DNA of 12,522 nt from Thermoplasmatota archaeon (GTDB lineage: Archaea; Thermoplasmatota; Penumbrarchaeia; Penumbrarchaeales; Penumbrarchaeaceae), in the NCBI GenBank assembly GCA_016929175.1, contig JAFGJI010000014.1:1-12522 (forward strand), read 5' to 3'. Below, in pieces: positions 1 through 6,180 of the stretch. Position 1 is the first letter of the stretch. Every line of letters starts with the position of its first letter. The translations under genes and the position numbers were made by a program. The notes under the pieces were generated by a model, which saw only the letters and a program-made list of their open reading frames with translations, was not told the origin of the DNA and made no database searches.

Positions 1-204
1 CTCCTCGTCCCTCTCGAAGTCCCGATGGCAAGGAGGTTCTCCTTCACCATCATTTGAACCCTCGCGGTATCCCCCACCATGGCATCTGCCTCTACCCTGC
101 CACAGGTCATCTGCAACGTCGTCAAGTCCCAGTACTGCAAGGGAGCCGGCTCCTGCGAGGCAAGCCAGGATCGTTCCTGTAATTAAGAACCTGAGCATTA
201 CCAT
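1..204 (-). CDS. Possible exported protein, partial (runs off left edge)
   Basis: Reading the minus strand from the ATG at 204 gives an N-terminus of a lysine/arginine-poor start, one Arg (MVMLRF), then a hydrophobic stretch of about 20 residues (LITGTILACLAGAGSLAVLG) typical of a signal peptide or membrane anchor. The frame stays open to the window edge. I do not recognise the product. The frame is doubtful: over roughly bases 1-110 the frame shifted by one base (containing GRVEADAMVGDTARVQMMV) has codon use much more like the rest of the window (gag, aag, atc, gtg, gcc), while the signal-peptide frame turns into Gly/Arg/His/Glu-rich sequence. Either the signal peptide is fortuitous, or a single-base frameshift or sequencing error joins the two. 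No good Shine-Dalgarno site precedes the ATG; a TATA-like CTTTAATAT lies about 40 bases upstream. Confidence 0.3.
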   Translation of the reverse strand, partial: MVMLRFLITGTILACLAGAGSLAVLGLDDVADDLWQGRGRCHGGGYREGSNDGEGEPPCHRDFERDEE

Positions 205-311
205 TTGATCATCTCTGGATATACCATTCAGGTACCTGATATTAAAGGAACCCGATAACCGCTTGACAGAACTCCAGGGTTACCAGAAGGATACTATGGG
301 GGATCGGGGTC
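205..311. other. Intergenic region
   Basis: No gene is supported here. On the minus strand the stretch around 238-250 reads TCCTTTAATATCA, a plausible TATA box for the gene at 1-204, with a start expected near base 220. Nothing resembling a strong terminator follows the UPF0145 gene. Confidence 0.35.
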
Positions 312-635
312 TCATTTGATCTTTGTCAATTTTACGGCGGTGCCGTAGGCCATTATCTCCGAGGCCCCCCCCATGATCGCGGAGGTCATGAACCGGACGT
401 TGATGACGGCATCCGCCCCGAGCTCCTCTGCCTTTTCGGTCATCCTTACTATGGCTATCTCCCTGGACTCGGACATCATCTCGGTGTATTCCCTGATCTC
501 CCCGCCGACGATGTTCTTCAGACCGGCGACGATGTCCTTTCCTATATGCTTGGCACGAACGATGTTCGCCCTCACAAGACCGAGGTCTTCCGTGACCTCG
601 TATCCTGCCACATGATCCAGATTGGTTATTCTCAT
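312..635 (-). CDS. YbjQ/UPF0145 family protein (putative heavy-metal-binding domain)
   Basis: A 107-residue protein of the YbjQ/UPF0145 family (once called DUF74). The family pattern is seen in order: an N-terminal strand GYEVTEDLGLVRANIVRAKH, a Gly-rich turn with a GGEIREYTEMM segment, a helix with REIAIVRMTEKAEELGADA, then AVINVRFMTS and a C-terminal EIMAYGTAVKL strand. Family members form small ring-like oligomers; the metal-binding role is a family label that has little direct proof, and no Cys/His cluster is visible here. Length is normal. The start is set by GGAGG ten bases ahead of the ATG, and the ATGA overlap with the stop of the upstream membrane-protein gene shows co-transcription with it. 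Confidence 0.85.
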   Translation of the reverse strand: MRITNLDHVAGYEVTEDLGLVRANIVRAKHIGKDIVAGLKNIVGGEIREYTEMMSESREIAIVRMTEKAEELGADAVINVRFMTSAIMGGASEIMAYGTAVKLTKIK

Positions 636-883
636 GGTCTCAGGTCCTCCTCATTTATCTTCTCGTGCATCTCCCGGTCGTCGCTTCTCATTTCCTTGAT
701 CAGGATGGGGATCAATGCGATGATGCCGAGGATCATCATCAGTATCCCGATACCCATTAGCGTTAGGCCGACGTACGGGACCACCGCAAGGAACCCCCCT
801 ATTATCGCCAGAAGTATCCCCAGAGCAACGGTCCATGCCCAGAAGAGCTTTGGTCTCATGTTCTTTATATGGTCAGAGGACAT
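632..883 (-). CDS. Small two-helix membrane protein
   Basis: An 83-residue protein with two hydrophobic segments (about residues 14-36 and 38-62) rich in Gly, Ile, Leu and Met, a short turn, and a charged C-terminal tail (KEMRSDDREMHEKINEEDLR) that probably lies in the cytoplasm. I do not recognise a named family. It overlaps the downstream UPF0145 gene by four bases (ATGA), so the two are one operon and may act together. Start choice is uncertain: the ATG at 883 gives the longest form, but an ATG at 859 (MRPKLFWAW) sits about 25 bases after a TTTAAAT box at 886-892 and could be a leaderless or near-leaderless start. Confidence 0.65.
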   Translation of the reverse strand: MSSDHIKNMRPKLFWAWTVALGILLAIIGGFLAVVPYVGLTLMGIGILMMILGIIALIPILIKEMRSDDREMHEKINEEDLRP

Positions 884-932
884 TTAAATGTATTTTTATT
901 CCTCAGATGAATTTTTCAACTTATATCCCTTC
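884..932 (-). promoter_or_regulatory. Candidate promoter of the two-helix/UPF0145 operon
   Basis: This A/T-rich stretch on the minus strand holds three overlapping TATA candidates: GGGATATAAG near 920-928, AATAAAAATA at 891-900 and TTTAAAT at 886-892. The first fits a start at the ATG at 883 with a short leader; the other two fit the ATG at 859. The sequence alone does not decide which is used. Confidence 0.4.
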
Positions 933-977
933 AAAAATGCGTATATGCGATCTATTATGCATCAGACCCGCTGTCTG
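933..977 (-). terminator. Possible terminator after the oad operon
   Basis: Just past the oadB stop on the minus strand there is a five-base inverted repeat (CAGAC at 963-967 with GTCTG at 973-977, five-base loop), followed after about 25 bases by a run of five T (933-937). Archaeal termination often needs only the T-run. The hairpin is short, so this is a weak call. Confidence 0.3.
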
Positions 978-989
978 GAAGGTGCCCCT

Positions 990-2123
990 TCAGAACAGCA
1001 TACCAAGGAAGACACCTGCAACCGCTGCAGAACCTATGACCCCTGCAACATTGGGGGCCATGGCATACATCAGGATGTGGTTGTTCGGGTCCTCCTCCAT
1101 GGCCATGGCCTGAGCCGTCCTTGCAGCGGCGGGAACCGCGGATACTCCAGCGGCACCTATCAGCGGGTTTATCTTGGTCTTCAGGAACAGGTTCATGAAC
1201 TTCGCTATGAGGACCCCGACAGCCGCTCCTCCGGCGACGGAGAAGATACCGAGGGCGAATACTCCAAGGACCCTGAACGGACCGAGTTCCATGATGACCT
1301 CGGCGTTGAGGGATGCCCCGACAGCAAAACAGAGGAACATGGTCACAAGGTTCGTGAGTTCGTTCTGCGCCGCTTTGCTCAGCCGGGGCACTACACCGCT
1401 CTCCCTTATGAGGTTCCCGAACATGAAGCACCCTATTATCGTCCCGGCCTGAGGGATGAGCAGTATGACCACGAAGGAGGTGATGATGGGAAAGAGTATC
1501 CTCTCGTACCTGTGCACGATCCTGTTCGTCTTCATCCTGATAAGTCTTTCTTTCCTGGAGGTGAGGAGCTTCGCCACGGGGGGATTGATGAACGGTATCA
1601 TGCCGATGTAGGTGTAGGCAGCAACAGCGCAGATGCCGAGTATCTCGGGTGCCAGCCTCGAGGTCAAAAAGATCGTGGTCGGTCCGTCAGCGCCCCCGAT
1701 GATGGCAATGGAAGCGGCCTGTCCTGTCGTGAAGCCCAGAAGGATCGACCCTATGAATGCAAAGAATATCCCCACCTGCGCGGCAAAACCCAGGATTATC
1801 AGTTTCGGATCGGCCAGCAGAGGGCCGAAGTCCACCATCGCTCCAAGACCGATGAATATCAGTACTGGAAGCAGCGTCCACAGGATACCGTAATTGTAGA
1901 GGATGTACAGGATCCCTGGCTGGCCGAACCCTTCCACGACATCCACGAACATAGCTGTCAGTGGGAAGTTGGTCAGGACTATTCCCATACCGAGAGGCAG
2001 AAGCTCGTAGGGCTCCCATTTCTTTACGATGGCCAGGACAATGAGGAGCAGACCGATGGCGAACATGATCAACGTAAGAAGGTCCAGCTCGGTCAAACCG
2101 GTATTGAAGATATCGCTCACCAT
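990..2123 (-). CDS. oadB: Sodium-translocating decarboxylase, beta subunit
   Basis: A 377-residue polytopic membrane protein of the OadB family, the subunit that decarboxylates carboxybiotin and drives sodium out of the cell. Hallmarks are in place: the family's region IIIa appears as SIAIIGGADGPTTIFLTSRL with the key Asp at residue 146, and the second conserved block reads LMYAMAPNVAGVIGSA with Asn at residue 358. Hydrophobic helices fill most of the chain, and the loop KLLTSRKERLIRMKTNR is strongly basic, so probably cytoplasmic. One small difference from the common motif is Tyr where many relatives have His (LMHAM). It starts four bases after the stop of the gamma-like gene, preceded by GGAGGGGGGTG, and is the last gene of the oad operon. 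Confidence 0.95.
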   Translation of the reverse strand: MVSDIFNTGLTELDLLTLIMFAIGLLLIVLAIVKKWEPYELLPLGMGIVLTNFPLTAMFVDVVEGFGQPGILYILYNYGILWTLLPVLIFIGLGAMVDFGPLLADPKLIILGFAAQVGIFFAFIGSILLGFTTGQAASIAIIGGADGPTTIFLTSRLAPEILGICAVAAYTYIGMIPFINPPVAKLLTSRKERLIRMKTNRIVHRYERILFPIITSFVVILLIPQAGTIIGCFMFGNLIRESGVVPRLSKAAQNELTNLVTMFLCFAVGASLNAEVIMELGPFRVLGVFALGIFSVAGGAAVGVLIAKFMNLFLKTKINPLIGAAGVSAVPAAARTAQAMAMEEDPNNHILMYAMAPNVAGVIGSAAVAGVFLGMLF

Positions 2124-2127
2124 TTGC

Positions 2128-2853
2128 TCACACCCCCCTCCTGTAGGCCGTAACAGCAGCCGAGGCTGCGGCTATCTCCTCTCTTTCCTTATTATCATCC
2201 ACGGGTGACATCTGTAATTCGGGCCCGGAGCCTTCATCCTCATCCTCATTTTCATCCCCCTCTTTTTCCTTTTCAGCGAAGAAGCGGTTAATGACGTATC
2301 CAACTGCATATACGACGAGTGCTAGGATCGAAAGCGAGGAGAAGGTCAGCAGGATCCCCCTGCCAACCACGGTCAGGACGAATCCGATGGTCTCCTTCAG
2401 CATCACTCTGAGCGGTACGGTCCCTATGTTGTTGTTCTCGTTGAGCTCATTGACCTCGTTCTCCACATCCGCAGCGATCCAGAGGGTCCTCACCTTCCTG
2501 TGCTCGTCCTTTGCCTTGAACGTGAAGTTGACCATGGTGAAGTTGTAATGGCCGACATCCACCCTTTTCTCGGGACAGAGGAGCTTCCCCCCGTCCAGAG
2601 GGTCGTCATCGTAGACCCCCACAGAAACGTTGTAGAGGTCATCGGACCCTATGTTTATGAGGGTCACATTGATAACGACCATCTCATCTATGTAAACGGA
2701 CCCGTCCTCAAGGGATATCTGAGAGGCGCTCAGCTGGAGGTCCGGAAGGCCTTCGGCCGGACCATTCAGGAATATGAACATGGATGCAAGAGTAATGGTG
2801 AAGATCAGAGCGATCGTGAAACCGGGTCTATGAGATGACAAGAAGTGCGTCAC
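2128..2853 (-). CDS. OadG-like subunit fused to an extracellular CARDB-like domain
   Basis: A 241-residue protein. Residues 11-30 form a hydrophobic signal anchor. Residues about 36-150 look like a CARDB-type Ig-like adhesion domain: the pattern PDLQLSASQI...VVINVTLINIGS...NVSVGVYDD...VENEVNELNENNN is typical. Sequons for archaeal N-glycosylation occur at Asn 62, 75, 104 and 109, which fits an outside location. Residues 156-188 are a membrane helix, followed by an acidic linker and a C-terminus EEIAAASAAVTAYRRGV that closely resembles the end of oxaloacetate decarboxylase gamma subunits. Placement between oadA and oadB supports the gamma role. I chose the GTG at 2853 because GGAGGT lies eight bases ahead of it and it begins the signal anchor directly; the ATG at 2883 has no such site. 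The gene overlaps the oadA end by 26 bases. Gamma function is inferred. Confidence 0.75.
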   Translation of the reverse strand: MTHFLSSHRPGFTIALIFTITLASMFIFLNGPAEGLPDLQLSASQISLEDGSVYIDEMVVINVTLINIGSDDLYNVSVGVYDDDPLDGGKLLCPEKRVDVGHYNFTMVNFTFKAKDEHRKVRTLWIAADVENEVNELNENNNIGTVPLRVMLKETIGFVLTVVGRGILLTFSSLSILALVVYAVGYVINRFFAEKEKEGDENEDEDEGSGPELQMSPVDDNKEREEIAAASAAVTAYRRGV

Positions 2854-4723
2854 TGCTCCCGACCTCCTGACCGACTGTGACATTTATCTTCGCCACGATG
2901 CCGTCCCTGGGTGAGATTATCTCGTTCTCCATCTTCATGGCTTCCAGTATGATGAGTGGCTGGTCCTTCTTCACCCGGTCGCCCTCCTTGACAAGGATCT
3001 TGAAGATGGTTCCCAGCATCGGGCTTCTGACCTTTTCGCCTTTCACCGGGCCGGCCGGCTTTGGCGGAGGTGCACTGGGTTTGGGGTCGGCCCTTGGAGC
3101 GTTTGGAACGGACCGGGCCACCTCCATCCCTGGACCTGTCCCCTGGGGAAATACGGTGACGTCGTAATCGTTCTCGCCGACCCTTACCTTGAACGTTTCC
3201 GGACCTTCGGGCTTTGCCTTTTTTACAGGTGCCGAGTCCAGGGCCTCCTTGACCATCAGGGCGGGGTCCTTTTCCGAAAGATAGATATCATCGTGCTCGG
3301 GGAAGAACGATTTGACGAATGCCCTGGTTGCGGGATGGTCGATGGGGAGGGGAAGCTCATCCGATTCGAACTCTGCCTTTGCCTCGCCCTTCAGGAACTT
3401 CAGGCCGATCTGGGGATATATGGCATATATCAGGACATCCTCGGGCTCCCTGTAAAGACCCATCTCCTTGAGCTCCCTCTCCCTGAGCTCCCATTCGGGT
3501 TCGAGGAGGTCCGCCGGCCTGCATGTGATGATCTGTTCCTTCCAGTCCGGTCCGAGGATCATCTCCTTGATCTCATCGGAGATCGGAGCGGGCGACCTTC
3601 CATACATGCCCTTGACGTAATCGACGGTCTCTTTGGGGATCTTCTTGTATCTGCCGAATAGGACGTTCATGACGGCCTGAACACCGACAACCTGTGAGGT
3701 GGGCGTCACAAGAGGAGGGTACCCCATCTCCTCTCTGACCTTCTGGATCTCGTGGAGGACATCATCAAGCCTGTCGGCGGCCCGCTGCTGCTCGAGCTGG
3801 GAGACGAGGTTCGAGATCATGCCACCGGGGATCTGGTGAAGGACAATGGAGGGGTCCGGTCTGAGTGCTTCCATCCTTATCAGATGCCTGTACTTCTTAA
3901 CCAACGTCTTGAAATGGTCCCTTATTTCCAGGAGCAGTTCCATGTCGAGCTTGGTATCCCATTCGGTACCCTTGAAGGCGTAGACAACGGATTCCGTGGC
4001 AGGATGCCCCGTCCCTTCAGCGACGGGGGAAATGTCGGTATCCAGTACATCGACCCCGGCCTCGGCTGCCCTCTGATATGCCAGTCCGGTCATTCCGGAG
4101 GTGGAGTGAGAGTGGAGCTCCACGGGGCATTTTCCACCCCGCTCCTTGTAACCCTTGATGACATCGTATGCTCTTTTAGGGGAGATCATCCCGGCCATGT
4201 CCTTGATGCATATGCTGTCCGCCCCCATATTCTCGAGGTCCTGCATGAACTTGATGTAATATTCCGTGGTGTGCACAGGGGATATCGTATAGGATACGGA
4301 TGCCTGCAGGTGAGCTCCCTCTTCCTTGACCGCCTTCATCGGAACCTCCATGTTCCTCAGGTCGTTCAGGGCGTCGAAGACCCTGAACACGTCTATTCCG
4401 TTCTTGTGGGCGTAATGAACGAACTTCCGGACCAAGTCATCGGGAAAATTTCGATACGCCACGATGTTCTGGGCTCTCAGAAGCATCATGAGCTTTGTAT
4501 TGGGCATGAGCTTCCTTATCAACCTGAGCCTGTCCCAGGGATTCTGGTTGAGGTACCGTAAAGGTACATCGAACGTCGCGCCCCCCCACATCTCGACAGC
4601 CCAGAAACCGACCTTGTCCATTTTCGAGAGGATCGGCTCCATGTCCTCTGTCCTCATCCTGGTTGCAAAAACAGACTGATGTGCATCCCTTAAGATCAGT
4701 TCCGTGATCCCGATATTACCCAT
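2828..4723 (-). CDS. oadA: Oxaloacetate decarboxylase alpha subunit (carboxyltransferase plus biotin carrier)
   Basis: A 631-residue biotin enzyme of the OadA/PycB family. It moves the carboxyl group of oxaloacetate to biotin, leaving pyruvate; OadB then releases CO2 and pumps sodium. The N-terminal carboxyltransferase barrel shows LRDAHQS (residues 11-17, metal Asp 13), SICIKDMAG with the family's active-site Lys, and the metal-binding HSHSTSGM. A conserved PycB/OadA domain follows, then a Pro/Ala/Lys-rich hinge, then a biotinyl domain with EAMKMEN; biotinyl Lys is residue 597, 34 residues from the end as usual. I chose the ATG at 4723 because family members start just before this LRDAHQS and GGTG lies five bases ahead. 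A GTG at 4804 and an ATG at 4777 would add 27 or 18 residues. First gene of the operon with the gamma-like subunit and oadB. A pyruvate carboxylase B role is the main alternative, but the oadB neighbour argues against it. Confidence 0.93.
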   Translation of the reverse strand: MGNIGITELILRDAHQSVFATRMRTEDMEPILSKMDKVGFWAVEMWGGATFDVPLRYLNQNPWDRLRLIRKLMPNTKLMMLLRAQNIVAYRNFPDDLVRKFVHYAHKNGIDVFRVFDALNDLRNMEVPMKAVKEEGAHLQASVSYTISPVHTTEYYIKFMQDLENMGADSICIKDMAGMISPKRAYDVIKGYKERGGKCPVELHSHSTSGMTGLAYQRAAEAGVDVLDTDISPVAEGTGHPATESVVYAFKGTEWDTKLDMELLLEIRDHFKTLVKKYRHLIRMEALRPDPSIVLHQIPGGMISNLVSQLEQQRAADRLDDVLHEIQKVREEMGYPPLVTPTSQVVGVQAVMNVLFGRYKKIPKETVDYVKGMYGRSPAPISDEIKEMILGPDWKEQIITCRPADLLEPEWELRERELKEMGLYREPEDVLIYAIYPQIGLKFLKGEAKAEFESDELPLPIDHPATRAFVKSFFPEHDDIYLSEKDPALMVKEALDSAPVKKAKPEGPETFKVRVGENDYDVTVFPQGTGPGMEVARSVPNAPRADPKPSAPPPKPAGPVKGEKVRSPMLGTIFKILVKEGDRVKKDQPLIILEAMKMENEIISPRDGIVAKINVTVGQEVGSSDALLVIS

Positions 4724-4847
4724 CGTGACACCGTCCGAAAAGGATTGGTTGGACGGGGCAGGGAACCCCCCGGTCATATTAAAGGTTTGCTTACGGATAT
4801 ACACCTGTCAGAAGGATGCTCCCGAATTCCATACGGAACTTGAGATG

Positions 4848-4859
4848 AAAATATATTTG
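4848..4859 (-). promoter_or_regulatory. TATA-like box for the oad operon
   Basis: On the minus strand the sequence CAAATATATTTTC is the best TATA match upstream of oadA and predicts a transcription start near 4825-4828, leaving a leader of about 100 bases to the ATG at 4723. Expression by read-through from the zinc-ribbon gene just upstream is also possible, since no clear terminator lies between them. Confidence 0.5.
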
Positions 4860-4908
4860 GGGTCAATGTGAAGGAATGATATCCCGAAGCTATCGTTCGT
4901 GGGGGTCA

Positions 4909-5025
4909 TCATAGAGAGCAGCCTTTCAGCCAGCATTCGGGGTTCATACAGAAATCACACCCTCCCTGCCTCACCAGCGTCATCTGCCCGCATTCGGGGC
5001 AGAACGAAAGAATTCCCACATGCAT
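4909..5025 (-). CDS. 38-residue stand-alone zinc ribbon
   Basis: A very small gene encoding 38 residues with six cysteines in a zinc-ribbon arrangement: FCPECGQMTL at residues 8-17 (Cys 9, Cys 12), then GGCDFC (Cys 23, Cys 26) and NPECWLKGC (Cys 31, Cys 36). The layout CPxCG...GGC..C...C...GC recalls the zinc-binding tails found at the C-terminus of adenosylcobalamin-dependent ribonucleotide reductases, but here it stands alone. The case for a real gene is strong despite its size: a perfect AGGAGG (5035-5040) lies nine bases ahead of the ATG, a TATA-like TTTTAT lies at 5070-5075, and it ends with two tandem TGA codons. No partner can be named from the neighbours (oadA downstream, aquaporin divergent). 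Possible roles are nucleic-acid binding, metal binding, or acting as a detached zinc domain for another enzyme. Confidence 0.65.
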   Translation of the reverse strand: MHVGILSFCPECGQMTLVRQGGCDFCMNPECWLKGCSL

Positions 5026-5033
5026 GCAAGTAA

Positions 5034-5045
5034 CCCTCCTGAGGG
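5034..5045 (-). promoter_or_regulatory. Dyad overlapping the ribosome binding site of the zinc-ribbon gene
   Basis: The sequence CCCTCAGGAGGG on the minus strand is self-complementary (CCCT/AGGG around CAGG, or CCCTC/GAGGG) and contains the AGGAGG of the zinc-ribbon gene. Folding would partly hide the ribosome binding site. It may equally be chance, since the GGAGG motif itself supplies one arm. Confidence 0.35.
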
Positions 5046-5052
5046 AAGATCA

Positions 5053-5068
5053 TATCCCTTCGGGGATA
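5053..5068. repeat. Perfect 6-bp inverted repeat near the zinc-ribbon promoter
   Basis: TATCCC and GGGATA pair exactly around a four-base centre (TTCG on the plus strand, CGAA on the minus strand). It lies immediately downstream of the TTTTAT box at 5070-5075, so it spans the region between the box and the expected start of the zinc-ribbon transcript. That is a typical position for an archaeal repressor operator. As RNA on the plus strand it would be a stable UUCG hairpin, but no plus-strand transcript upstream is evident. Confidence 0.45.
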
Positions 5069-5069
5069 G

Positions 5070-5075
5070 ATAAAA
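5070..5075 (-). promoter_or_regulatory. TATA-like box for the zinc-ribbon gene
   Basis: TTTTAT within CTCTTTTATCTATCC on the minus strand; a start near 5045-5048 would give a leader of about 20 bases containing the AGGAGG site. Confidence 0.45.
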
Positions 5076-5162
5076 GAGCATGGGGGAGGGGGGGCCGAAA
5101 CAGATCCATTTTCATAGTCCCCAAGAAGCAACTGAGAAATATCAAATGAAAGCAAAAACAGT

Positions 5163-5173
5163 TATCTATATTG
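5163..5173 (+). promoter_or_regulatory. TATA-like box for the aquaporin gene
   Basis: TATCTATATTG, preceded by an A-rich stretch (AGCAAAAACAG) that could be the BRE side. The predicted transcription start is near 5195, leaving a leader of about 60 bases that ends in GGAGGT. Confidence 0.45.
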
Positions 5174-5242
5174 TAATGTGATACTTGTTCTGTCCTCTAT
5201 GTTGAATGAAGGGTTTGGGGAACCGGGGAAAAAAAAGAGAAC

Positions 5243-5248
5243 GGAGGT
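5243..5248 (+). promoter_or_regulatory. Shine-Dalgarno site that fixes a TTG start
   Basis: GGAGGT lies six bases ahead of the TTG at 5255. The other in-frame TTG at 5249 touches this site and so is too close to be used, and there is no upstream in-frame ATG. This makes TTG 5255 the likely aquaporin start. Confidence 0.7.
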
Positions 5249-5254
5249 TTGATA

Positions 5255-6070
5255 TTGGACGAAGAAACAGTGGAGCCTCTGGCTTACAACAAGTATATCG
5301 CCGAGTTGATAGGGACCCTTGCACTGGTCCTGATAGGGTGCGGGAGTGCCGTCATCGCGGGTGACAGGATCGGATTCCTGGGGATATCGTTCGCGTTCGG
5401 CCTCACCGTCCTGGCAATGGTGTATGCCATCGGACCGATATCGGGGTGCCACATAAACCCGGCCATAACCATCGCCATGCTTGCTGCAGGGAAGATAAAG
5501 ATCAGGGATGCCGTTGCCTATATCATTTCGCAGGTTGTCGGTGCGGTCATAGGAGCAGGCATACTATACGGAATAGCTTCGGGTTTGAACGGATATTCAC
5601 TGACGGAGAACGGACTGGGCCAGAATTTCTACGGAGACAAGGAGGCCGTCATCTCCGGCCTGACCACGACGGTGTATGGATACACATGGGCCGCGGCCTT
5701 CCTGGCTGAGGTGGTCCTGACGTTCCTCTTCCTGATGGTGATATTCGGCTCGACCTCGGAAAAAGCACCGAAAGGGTTCGCGGGGATATCGATAGGCATC
5801 TCGCTGGTCTTCATACACCTTGTGGGCATCCCCATAACCGGGACATCGGTTAACCCCGCAAGGAGCATCGGACCGGCGATCTTCGTGGGTGGTGATGCAC
5901 TCGAACATCTATGGCTGTTCATCGTGGCACCGATCATTGGCGGCCTTATAGCGGCCCTGGTGTGGAATTACCTTTTCGAGGAGAAAGCCCAGGAAACTGT
6001 GGAGGTAGAGGAGCCGCGTTCACGAAGGCGCTACGAGCAGAGAAGACCGGCTGGCAGGTACCGATATTAG
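5255..6070 (+). CDS. AqpZ-like aquaporin
   Basis: A 271-residue six-helix channel of the MIP family for water movement across the cell membrane. Both half-helix signatures are intact: HINPAITI (Asn 68) and TSVNPARS (Asn 200). The selectivity-filter positions read Phe 48, His 188, Thr 197 and Arg 203, the set seen in bacterial water-selective AqpZ. Archaeal AqpM channels have Ile in place of the His and lack the TSVNPAR context, so this protein looks more AqpZ-like. The hydrophilic tail is acidic then strongly basic (SRRRYEQRRPAGRYRY), probably cytoplasmic. The start is a TTG with GGAGGT six bases upstream. It is a single-gene unit, divergent from the zinc-ribbon gene and convergent with the isomerase gene. 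Water specificity is inferred from the filter residues, and glycerol or gas transport is not excluded. Confidence 0.93.
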   Translation: MDEETVEPLAYNKYIAELIGTLALVLIGCGSAVIAGDRIGFLGISFAFGLTVLAMVYAIGPISGCHINPAITIAMLAAGKIKIRDAVAYIISQVVGAVIGAGILYGIASGLNGYSLTENGLGQNFYGDKEAVISGLTTTVYGYTWAAAFLAEVVLTFLFLMVIFGSTSEKAPKGFAGISIGISLVFIHLVGIPITGTSVNPARSIGPAIFVGGDALEHLWLFIVAPIIGGLIAALVWNYLFEEKAQETVEVEEPRSRRRYEQRRPAGRYRY

Positions 6071-6159
6071 ATATGGACCCGACCCCGGAAAATGAACAGG
6101 GCCGGACCGGGATCCTTCAACATGAACGGAGGGTTGAACCACCGTGCGGCTCGAACTTC

Positions 6160-6180
6160 CGGTATGAATACCGATCATTT
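6160..6180 (+). terminator. Possible terminator after the aquaporin gene
   Basis: A perfect inverted repeat CGGTAT-GA-ATACCG (6160-6173) is followed on the plus strand by ATCATTTT. It lies in the 104-base gap between the convergent aquaporin and isomerase genes, next to the isomerase stop. The stem is short and the T-run brief, so the call is weak. The rest of the gap (6071-6159) holds only weak GC-rich inverted repeats. Confidence 0.3.

Noticed and set aside
888..2153. Plus-strand open frame of about 420 codons
   Set aside because: It is the mirror of oadB. Its product is rich in Asp, Glu, Gly, Arg and Tyr with no domain pattern, while the minus strand shows clear OadB motifs.
2851..2883. 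ATG at 2883 as start of the gamma-like gene
   Set aside because: No ribosome binding site fits it, whereas GGAGGT is well spaced for the GTG at 2853, which gives a clean signal anchor.
3752..4561. Plus-strand open frame of about 270 codons opposite oadA
   Set aside because: Antisense shadow of the carboxyltransferase barrel; no ribosome binding site and no recognisable pattern.
4955..5155. Minus-strand frame of 66 codons overlapping the zinc-ribbon gene
   Set aside because: It has no ribosome binding site, and its reading of the same bases destroys the Cys pattern that the 38-residue frame shows with a strong AGGAGG.
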